Assembly: GCF_907165045.1 (NCBI RefSeq)
Contig: NZ_CAJRAU010000001.1
Coordinates: forward strand, 1 to 64,000
Origin: Dyadobacter linearis
GTDB lineage: Bacteria > Bacteroidota > Bacteroidia > Cytophagales > Spirosomataceae
Reading direction: 5' to 3'
Length of the DNA: 64,000 nt
The translations under genes were made by a program, and so were the position numbers. Position 1 is the stretch's first letter; each line of letters opens with the position of its first letter. The notes beneath the pieces are model-generated. The model had not been told where the DNA came from. It made no database searches and was given only the letters and a program-made list of their open reading frames with translations. This document shows positions 54,483 through 61,245 of the stretch, in pieces.

Positions 54483-55613
54483 ATGCTTAAAAAAATAAAT
54501 GCCTGGCTGCACCTGTGGCTGGGGCTGGCTTCCGGGATTGTCGTTTTGATCGTGGCTGTTACGGGCTGCATTCTTGTTTTCGAGCAGGAATTGAAATCAC
54601 TTACCCAGCCCTGGACGCACGCCGAGCGGCCGGACAATGCAGCTTACCTCCCTCCGTCGGTAATTCACGAACGCGTCTCCAAACGATTCCCGGGTAAAGA
54701 AATCCATGGTATATGGTACTATGGACATGGAAAAGCCGCGAAAATGAATATGCATTCGGATTCTGTCATATTCGTTAATCCCTATACTGCGGCAGTGACA
54801 GGAATCGCCGACCCCGAAGATTTTTTTCACTTTATCCTCGACGGACACGTGGGTCTGTGGATCGAGGGAGAAGTTGGCCAGGCGATCGTTTCCTATGCGA
54901 CGCTCGTATTTTTTATTTTGCTGATCACCGGAATGGTATTGTGGTGGCCAAAAAAATGGAACAGATCGGGGCGCGATAAAAGCTTCAAAGTCAAATGGAA
55001 AGCGAAGTTCAAGCGGGTGAATTATGATCTGCACAATGTACTCGGCTTCTATTCGCTTAGTATAGCGCTTATTCTCGCGATAACCGGTCTGGTTATGGGT
55101 TTCAGGTGGTTTAATGAGGGATTTTACTGGCTAAATTCCGGCGGAAAGACGCAGCCTGCATACGTAACTTCATTCTCGGATACGACCCGCATTTACCAGA
55201 ATGCCGGTTTTAACAATGTTGATCTAGCCTTTCAGAAAGGTATTACGGAGATCGGTACTTATAATAAAGACGCGATCATCATTTCTTTTCCTGAAAAACC
55301 TTCCGACCCGATCGACCTTTGCGTGGATATGTACAACGGATCATGGCGCTACGTGTATTTGGACCAGAATACATTGGCTGAACTACCCTCTACCCAGGTG
55401 CATATTGATGACCTGAAATGGGCCGACTGGCTCCGGCGGACAAACTATGCGCTGCATGTGGGGGCGATCGGAGGAATGCCGACCAAGATCCTTTTCTTCC
55501 TTGCAAGTCTCATTTGCGCGAGCCTGCCGATCACCGGCTTTTACATTTGGTGGGGGAAACGCAAACCTGCAAAAACCAGGGCAAAACGTTTCGCAAATCT
55601 CAAACCCGCCTGA
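54483..55613 (+). CDS. PepSY-domain inner-membrane protein, XusC-like
   Basis: The ATG at 54483 (MLKKINAWLHLWLGLASG) is preferred to the GTG at 54462. The 376-residue protein has four membrane helices: LWLGLASGIVVLIVAVTGCI, SYATLVFFILLITGMVLWWP, SIALILAITGLVMGFRWF and SLICASLPITGFYIWWGKRK. A periplasmic PepSY-type domain (~residues 30-135) has HERVSKRFPGKEIHGIWYYG. Proteins of this type reduce or process ferric siderophores in XusABC and similar uptake operons. It is 200 bp after the DUF4374 gene, with the repeat block between. Confidence 0.88.
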   Translation: MLKKINAWLHLWLGLASGIVVLIVAVTGCILVFEQELKSLTQPWTHAERPDNAAYLPPSVIHERVSKRFPGKEIHGIWYYGHGKAAKMNMHSDSVIFVNPYTAAVTGIADPEDFFHFILDGHVGLWIEGEVGQAIVSYATLVFFILLITGMVLWWPKKWNRSGRDKSFKVKWKAKFKRVNYDLHNVLGFYSLSIALILAITGLVMGFRWFNEGFYWLNSGGKTQPAYVTSFSDTTRIYQNAGFNNVDLAFQKGITEIGTYNKDAIIISFPEKPSDPIDLCVDMYNGSWRYVYLDQNTLAELPSTQVHIDDLKWADWLRRTNYALHVGAIGGMPTKILFFLASLICASLPITGFYIWWGKRKPAKTRAKRFANLKPA

Positions 55614-55652
55614 AATAATCTGTATTTTTACCCGCCGCCAATTTTATTTTAC

Positions 55653-58103
55653 ATGAAATACCAGTACCCGCGACAGCTGCATAAGCTGCTGTTCTTCATC
55701 AACTTGCTCTTCATTTCCAACGTCTCGCTGTCTCAAACTCCTGCCCCATTCCAGGTAAGCGGAATTGTGACTGATTCAACTTCCCGAAAAGCGATAGAGT
55801 TTGCCACCATCAGTATTTTGGACAATGAGAAAAAAGTGATCGCACTGACTTACACCGACGAAAGCGGGGTATTTAAATCAAGCGACATTACTACCGGATC
55901 TTTTTTCCTCAACTTATCCTTTGTCGGCTACCGCCAGAAAGTGATTCCTTTTACCATTAAACCCAATACACCAGGCTTCGAATTCGGTACAATTTTACTG
56001 AGTTCGGAAGTAAATCAGTTGAACGCAGTAACTGTTACTGGCTCACGGCAACTGGTTGAACAGCAACCGGGTATGCTCATTTACAATGCTGAAAAAGATA
56101 TCAGTAACCAGGGCGGAACGGCTGCGGATGTGCTTCGCAAAGCGCCAATCCTGAATGTGGATGCTTCGGGAAAAGTGACGATGCGCGGGAATTCGAACCT
56201 GCGTATTCTTATTAATGGAAAATATTCTGGACAAATGGCGCGGAGCCCGGGAGATGCATTGAATATGATGCCTGCCGGCTCTATTAAATCTGTTGAAGTG
56301 ATCACCAGTCCGTCTGCCCGCTACGACGCGGAAGGGGCTGCCGGGGTTATTAATATCATTACAAAAAAGGGAAACCAAAGCACCAGCGGCACGATTGAGA
56401 TCGTGGGTGGGAATCTGGAACAGGCTATCAACCTGCGCATTGCCGTTAACCGCGATAAATGGAATATCACTTCCACACTGCATTTGCACCGTTTCCGCGA
56501 ACGTGAAATAGCAGATCTCGACCGCGTTACCTATGATAATGGCGCAGCTTCGGGCAGGATTTTGCAAAATGTGGTCAAAGACAATGCGAAGCCGCACAGT
56601 TCGGGGGATTTTCAGCTTGAATACACACCGGATTCCGCCAGTATTTTCAATTTTTCTGTAAATGGCTGGCTGGGGAGCTGGCCGCAGAACAGCGAACAAT
56701 TCAATCAGAGCTTTAATGTAAACGGAACTTTACTCAACAAATATACCCAAAGCGTAACCACGAAAGCGCCGAACCGCGGCATTGATCTCAATCTGGGTTA
56801 TACCAGAAAATTCCGGAAACCGGGCGAGGAACTGTATATCATGGCGCAGCATAACAGTGCGAGCGAAGATTATAACTACAATGCATTCCGGCGAGACGAA
56901 GAATTACTGACCTACCGGGAAAGAAACTACAACCGCACCAAAAACCGCGAATGGACCTTCCAGACGGACTATATTATGCCTTTGTCCTATTCATCCAAAC
57001 ATGCTTTGGAACTGGGTGCAAAGGCTATTCTGCGGAATGTGAGCAGTATTTACGACGTGGCGGCCAGCAGCGGATATCAACCCGAATTACTCGAACCGAT
57101 CAGTGAACGCTCCGATATTTTCGACTACCGCCAGGACGTGACCGCCGCCTATACCCAGCTCAAATTCAAATGGAGCAGCGGCTGGGCAATACATGTCGGC
57201 GCGCGTGTGGAAGGCACTTTTCTGGAAGGAAACCAGATCAGGCTGGGGACGAATTTTACGAATACATTCTGGAATTTCGTGCCGAGCGCGACTATTTTTA
57301 AAAGGCTTAATCCAAACAATAACCTGACATTGAGTTACACCAAACGCATTTCGCGCCCGTCGATCTGGGACCTGAACCCGAACCGTGACAGCCAGGACCC
57401 ACAGAACATTTTCATAGGTAACCCCGACCTCCGCCCCGAAGAAGTGAACCAGGTGGAGTTTACTTATGCATTGCAAACCGACGCCGAGTTCTTTTTCAAT
57501 ACATCGCTATTCGCGCGCCGTACCAACAATTCAATCGAAAGCATTGTGACCATAGATAACGCCGGCGCGGCTACGACCACCAAGCAAAACCTGGCTTCGA
57601 ATGAACAATACGGCATCAATTTTTCAACCGCAATACCCTTATTACCAGGCTGGAAGATCAATAGCAATGCGAATGTCCGGCACGCGCGGTTTTCGAGCGG
57701 CGCATTGAATATTAGCAATAATGGAATGGCATGGGGCGTGAATGTGAACAGCAGCTGGAAGCTCGCCAATAATTATAGTGTGCAGTTTTACGGCGATTAC
57801 GACGCCAGGGAAGTGACATTGCAAGGTTACCAGAGCGAGTGGTTCTATTATAGTTTTTCGGCAAAAAAAGAGATTCCGTCAAAGAAGCTATCGATCACGT
57901 TGACTACTGTAAGCCCTTTCAGCAGCTATATTTCGCAGCAGGAAGTGGTACGTTCAGCTGATTTTACTTCTACATTCAGAAACCAATATCTGCAACGCTC
58001 CGTCCGCCTGTCGCTCAACTGGGAGTTTGGCAATATGCTGGGCGGCGGCAAAAGCAGGAAGATCAATAACGACGACCTCAAAAACGCTAAACCGAACGGT
58101 TAA
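55653..58103 (+). CDS. Outer-membrane beta-barrel TonB-type receptor
   Basis: The 816-residue protein has a signal peptide (LLFFINLLFISNVSLSQ), a carboxypeptidase-D-like domain (FQVSGIVTDSTSRKAIEFAT), a plug-like region (VRGNSNLRILINGK, SARYDAEGAAGVINIITKKG) and an OMP_b-brl_3 barrel with repeated aromatic strands, ending SVRLSLNWEFG. The layout is that of Bacteroidota barrels lacking a clear TonB box, common in siderophore or small-molecule uptake. It starts 39 bp after the PepSY gene and probably belongs to the same transcript. Confidence 0.85.
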   Translation: MKYQYPRQLHKLLFFINLLFISNVSLSQTPAPFQVSGIVTDSTSRKAIEFATISILDNEKKVIALTYTDESGVFKSSDITTGSFFLNLSFVGYRQKVIPFTIKPNTPGFEFGTILLSSEVNQLNAVTVTGSRQLVEQQPGMLIYNAEKDISNQGGTAADVLRKAPILNVDASGKVTMRGNSNLRILINGKYSGQMARSPGDALNMMPAGSIKSVEVITSPSARYDAEGAAGVINIITKKGNQSTSGTIEIVGGNLEQAINLRIAVNRDKWNITSTLHLHRFREREIADLDRVTYDNGAASGRILQNVVKDNAKPHSSGDFQLEYTPDSASIFNFSVNGWLGSWPQNSEQFNQSFNVNGTLLNKYTQSVTTKAPNRGIDLNLGYTRKFRKPGEELYIMAQHNSASEDYNYNAFRRDEELLTYRERNYNRTKNREWTFQTDYIMPLSYSSKHALELGAKAILRNVSSIYDVAASSGYQPELLEPISERSDIFDYRQDVTAAYTQLKFKWSSGWAIHVGARVEGTFLEGNQIRLGTNFTNTFWNFVPSATIFKRLNPNNNLTLSYTKRISRPSIWDLNPNRDSQDPQNIFIGNPDLRPEEVNQVEFTYALQTDAEFFFNTSLFARRTNNSIESIVTIDNAGAATTTKQNLASNEQYGINFSTAIPLLPGWKINSNANVRHARFSSGALNISNNGMAWGVNVNSSWKLANNYSVQFYGDYDAREVTLQGYQSEWFYYSFSAKKEIPSKKLSITLTTVSPFSSYISQQEVVRSADFTSTFRNQYLQRSVRLSLNWEFGNMLGGGKSRKINNDDLKNAKPNG

Positions 58104-58236
58104 ATGATATTTTTTGAACATCCTATTCGCTAAGTGACGCAATTTACCCGCACGTTTGTCATGATCAGCACCGGTTTAATTCGTCCACATCTGCCAACTT
58201 TGTAACATACTAATTCACCAAAAACAAAGCAGAAAA

Positions 58237-58659
58237 ATGGAAGCGTCAGCTCAAAAAATCACCGTAGCAACAACAGTTAATGCGCCCGTCGCAAAGGTTT
58301 GGGAACAATTTAATGCACCCGAACATATTACCCAATGGTGCGCCGCGTCGGAAGATTGGCACGCGCCATTTGCAGAAAACGACCTGCGACCAGGCGGCAA
58401 ATTCACTACCACGATGGCGGCGAAAGACGGCAGTTTTAGCTTCGATTTCGGAGGTATTTATTCCAATATTGTTGCTGAAAAAGCGATTGCATATGATATG
58501 GCCGACGGAAGATCCGTGCAGATAACTTTCGAGGATCACGGCGGAAATACCACAGTAATCGAAGTTTTTGATGCCGAGCAAAGTAATCCGGTGGAAATGC
58601 AGCGCGACGGCTGGCAGGCGATTCTGGACAACTTCAAAAAGCACGTCGAGAACAATTGA
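58237..58659 (+). CDS. SRPBCC (AHSA1/START-like) protein
   Basis: The 140-residue protein has the AHSA1-type pattern: ITVATTVNAPVAKVWEQFN, PEHITQWCAASEDWHAPFAEND, GGKFTTTMAAKDGSFSFDFGG and the C-terminal helix DGWQAILDNFKKHVEN. The fold binds hydrophobic ligands; the specific ligand is unknown. A perfect terminator follows at 58668. It lies 133 bp after the barrel gene and is probably a separate transcript. Confidence 0.88.
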   Translation: MEASAQKITVATTVNAPVAKVWEQFNAPEHITQWCAASEDWHAPFAENDLRPGGKFTTTMAAKDGSFSFDFGGIYSNIVAEKAIAYDMADGRSVQITFEDHGGNTTVIEVFDAEQSNPVEMQRDGWQAILDNFKKHVENN

Positions 58660-58667
58660 TTATATAC

Positions 58668-58702
58668 AAAAAGCCCTTTTTCGTTGTGAAAAAGGGCTTT
58701 TT
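58668..58702. terminator. Bidirectional terminator after the SRPBCC gene
   Basis: AAAAAGCCCTTTTTC (58668-58682) and GAAAAAGGGCTTTTT (58688-58702) form a perfect 15-bp inverted repeat with a 5-nt loop. It serves the rightward SRPBCC gene and the leftward gene ending at 58724. Confidence 0.85.
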
Positions 58703-58723
58703 GATTTAGTAAGGTGACAATTC

Positions 58724-59434
58724 TTAGTTCGTAACCCTGATCTGCAACTTTTCGTAAAAAGCTTCCGTAACACTTCCTACATAAAAATAAGGTATCGTTA
58801 AGCGGTTGAATTTCAGAGTAGTAACATCGTTGTCGACAAAAAAGGAAGTGTAGGAAAAGAGCATTTCAGGCACTACCCCACTCGGTCCTGCATTGACGAG
58901 CGTGTAAGGAATTCCAAGCTCCACAATCACATCGCGCGTCTCGCCTACCGCCATATCCAGTGCAACCGGCGCGCCCAGCTTCGTTCTTTCTCCATAAGTA
59001 TCCCCTGCGAAAGCGGGCGTGTGCAGGATCGCTTTACCCGCAGAATTATGCGTAAACCCGATCAGGTATCCTGCATTCACAGGAAATGAAGGCGTAGCTA
59101 CGCGTTTCAAAGTGATCCTGAAATCAAATGTCGCGTAGCCGGGAGATCCCACTACGTAACCATTGTTGCTATTAGCTTTCGCAGCAAATCGGGAAACCAC
59201 GGCCGATTGCATCGAACCTGTTACCGAACCAAGTTCCGTACCGCCGGCACCGAGCAGGGTTATTTTTTCTATTACAAATTCACAGGGATAAAGTCTGTCC
59301 GACCCGTCGGTAGCCTTACATTTCGACTCAGGTAAATTCTCGACTGGCACCTCGTGATCGGTACAGGAAAGCGCCATCACGAGCAGACCATAAACAAGTG
59401 AAAGGAAAATTGCGGAGCAGTTGAGCTTTTTCAT
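58724..59434 (-). CDS. Hypothetical lipoprotein
   Basis: The 236-residue protein has a lipoprotein signal (LLVMALSCTDHE, Cys24) and a beta-rich body with ATFDFRITLKRVATPSFP, LIGFTHNSAGKAILHTP and VIVELGIPYTLVNAGPSG. I do not recognise a family. It is a single gene between a terminator and a 240-bp intergenic region, and converges on the SRPBCC gene. An outer-membrane lipoprotein function is presumed only from the signal. Confidence 0.7.
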   Translation of the reverse strand: MKKLNCSAIFLSLVYGLLVMALSCTDHEVPVENLPESKCKATDGSDRLYPCEFVIEKITLLGAGGTELGSVTGSMQSAVVSRFAAKANSNNGYVVGSPGYATFDFRITLKRVATPSFPVNAGYLIGFTHNSAGKAILHTPAFAGDTYGERTKLGAPVALDMAVGETRDVIVELGIPYTLVNAGPSGVVPEMLFSYTSFFVDNDVTTLKFNRLTIPYFYVGSVTEAFYEKLQIRVTN

Positions 59435-59672
59435 AATAATGGTGTAAAACAGGTGAATGTAAAATACAAATACACTGAAAATCTGATTATTACCTTGAAA
59501 TTAGCAATTGTCCGGAAACGGTAATTTTAAATTTATTCAACGGATAATCCAGATATAACAGCACGGATTTCGCATGCTTCAAACACAGTAAAATCTTTTT
59601 TACAAAAATATCCGGATAGCATTTGTTTATTCCGAAACTATAAATTTACTTTGTCTATCAGTTTAATAGACT
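59435..59672. other. Intergenic region, AT-rich, with rightward promoter at its end
   Basis: Apart from the promoter and palindrome at 59622-59671 described separately, the region is AT-rich, with no open frame of interest and no repeat seen. It also contains the start region of the leftward lipoprotein gene. Confidence 0.6.
59622..59671 (+). promoter_or_regulatory. Promoter with overlapping operator palindrome
   Basis: TTTG at 59622-59625 and TTACTTTG at 59646-59653 fit a Bacteroidota promoter (TTTG, about 20 bp, TAnnTTTG). A perfect 6-bp inverted repeat, GTCTAT (59653-59658) and ATAGAC (59666-59671), with a 7-bp spacer starts at the last base of the -7 element and covers the expected transcription start. 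A repressor bound here would shut the downstream genes off. The 6-7-6 architecture with an AT-rich centre is used by Rrf2-family regulators, among others; identity is not shown. Confidence 0.5.
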
Positions 59673-59843
59673 ATGGCGATTGAACCACCCGAAAGCCATT
59701 TAACACAGCCAGAACATTCGCCAATGAAAGCGATTATTTTACTTAATCCGTGCCTGGAAACGCAGGCCCGCAAGGTGGTATACTTAACAGACTGCTTGCT
59801 TAACAGCAGTTGTTGTAAGAGCTCCGACTCAATCTCGTCTTAA
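59673..59843 (+). CDS. Possible Cys-containing leader peptide (56 residues)
   Basis: An ATG two bases after the operator opens a 56-residue frame (MAIEPPESHLTQPEHSP, later YLTDCLLNSSCCKSS). The second half carries four cysteines, two of them adjacent. It lies directly in front of a structured segment (59851-59949) and the downstream membrane and transport genes, the layout of an attenuator leader that senses cysteine or sulfur supply. It has no homologue known to me and may be untranslated. Confidence 0.3.
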   Translation: MAIEPPESHLTQPEHSPMKAIILLNPCLETQARKVVYLTDCLLNSSCCKSSDSISS

Positions 59844-59850
59844 TATCATG

Positions 59851-59949
59851 TCCGGAAATATCCCGATTGGCGGCTGACCGTCGGGAGAAGGTTTTCGGTG
59901 GTTGGGAATTTTCCACCCTACGATCGTGCTGCCGCGGGATATTTCCGGA
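59851..59949 (+). promoter_or_regulatory. Structured leader segment closed by a perfect 15-bp inverted repeat
   Basis: TCCGGAAATATCCCG (59851-59865) and CGGGATATTTCCGGA (59935-59949) pair perfectly around 69 nt. This would close a large RNA domain between the mini-ORF and the small membrane protein at 59985. The inner part is GC-rich and can form further short stems. There is no U-tract after it, so it is not a simple terminator. No known riboswitch core was recognised. Confidence 0.45.
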
Positions 59950-59984
59950 TATCCTTTATAATCCATATTCAAATTTCAGCGTCC

Positions 59985-60104
59985 ATGACACAGGCTGACA
60001 TATTCCTTTTGGTCAGGAAAATTGCTGTTGGCATACTCCTGACGATCGTGCCTTTCCTGCTCATCGCAGGCGGAATCTGGCTTGCGTATACGCTGCTCAG
60101 TTAG
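59985..60104 (+). CDS. 39-residue membrane peptide
   Basis: Start 59985 (MTQADIFLLVRKIAVG) is preferred over an upstream in-frame ATG at 59898, which would lie inside the inverted repeat. The peptide is one hydrophobic helix (IAVGILLTIVPFLLIAGGIWLAYTLL) with a short N-terminal head. It lies 31 bp before the sterol-desaturase-family gene, so it could be a small subunit or an accessory peptide of it. It is also possible that it is not translated. Confidence 0.5.
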   Translation: MTQADIFLLVRKIAVGILLTIVPFLLIAGGIWLAYTLLS

Positions 60105-60135
60105 CACTACATCCTTTACAATAAATCGTTACGAC

Positions 60136-61203
60136 ATGAAAGCAGATAAGGAAATTACGCAAAAAATTGCGCGTGACGCCGGTATCAGTGTGTTGCTCTA
60201 CCTGGCCCCCATTGTTCTGATGTTCGCCGCCTTCTACTTCACGGGCTACAAGCCGTGGGCAGGCAGCAGCGCATTGCCATTTAAGGTACCCGGTTTTCTG
60301 GAAGATGTTTTCAAGAACCTCAGCTCCTGGGGCTTACCTGTAATCGTACTTGTGATCGGCGTGGTTGAATTCCTTGCCGGTATGTATGAAAATAAATGGA
60401 CTAAAAACGAAAGTACACTGGATATTATCTGCTTTATCGTCCCCAAAATCGTGGTGAGGCCGGTTGTGACCTATTATAGCTTACAACTTTTGCCGCAGAT
60501 CCTGCCCGAAGGAAAAGGTATATTCACCTGGGTACCGTTCTGGTGGGCGTTTGTAATCATCGCAGTAGCTGACGATCTGACCCAATACTGGTACCACCGT
60601 ATTCACCACCAGCTACCCTGGTTGTGGCGTTTTCACCGTACCCACCATAGCGCGCCTTACATGGGAATGGCGATGGCGAGCCGCCAGAATATCATTTACA
60701 CCATATTCTTTTCACAAACATACCTGACTGCCGCACTGACGTTTGTAGGGTTGGGTTATGCGGCCCTTTTTGTAAAAGTGATCAAGTCGCTGATCGTGAC
60801 GGGCGCGCATTCGAGCATTCCCTGGGACAAACCATTTTATACGATCAAATGGCTTAATCCGATCGGCTGGGTATTGGAAAGGCTGATATCCACCCCTGCC
60901 ACGCACCAGGCCCACCATGCCGATACGACCGACGATGGCGTCGGTTATTACAAAGGCAATTTCGGTAATATGTTCTTTGTGTGGGATTTGATATTCGGGA
61001 CGGGCATTATTACCAGGAAGTATCCTGCGTCTTTCGGGATCAAGCACTATAAGGAAGAAGAATGGTACGCACAGTTCCTGTGGCCTATTTTCAAGTCTAA
61101 AAAAGAAGGCAGCGAGCTAGCCGCCGACGGCCCGATGGTAGGTGACGAGGTCCGCGAAACGATCATCGAACCTATTCAACTGGAAGCCCGCGCGGCAAGC
61201 TGA
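60136..61203 (+). CDS. Sterol desaturase / fatty-acid hydroxylase family membrane protein
   Basis: Start 60136 (MKADKEITQKIARDAG) is an ATG; the in-frame 60082 start overlaps the preceding gene. The 355-residue membrane protein has the di-iron histidine boxes of the family: HRIHH at about residue 154, HRTHH at about 169 and HQAHH at about 257, with several TM segments around them. Members hydroxylate or desaturate lipids using O2. It precedes a SusC gene (42 bp from its ATG), an unusual partner that suggests lipid modification linked to an uptake system. Confidence 0.88.
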   Translation: MKADKEITQKIARDAGISVLLYLAPIVLMFAAFYFTGYKPWAGSSALPFKVPGFLEDVFKNLSSWGLPVIVLVIGVVEFLAGMYENKWTKNESTLDIICFIVPKIVVRPVVTYYSLQLLPQILPEGKGIFTWVPFWWAFVIIAVADDLTQYWYHRIHHQLPWLWRFHRTHHSAPYMGMAMASRQNIIYTIFFSQTYLTAALTFVGLGYAALFVKVIKSLIVTGAHSSIPWDKPFYTIKWLNPIGWVLERLISTPATHQAHHADTTDDGVGYYKGNFGNMFFVWDLIFGTGIITRKYPASFGIKHYKEEEWYAQFLWPIFKSKKEGSELAADGPMVGDEVRETIIEPIQLEARAAS

Positions 61204-61245
61204 AAAGCCTCCCTGATGCCGCATTTATTATTAACTAAAATTCTG

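Noticed and set aside
59851-59949. Known riboswitch (SAM, cobalamin, TPP or FMN)
   Set aside because: The conserved core sequences of these classes were not found; only the long outer stem is clear.
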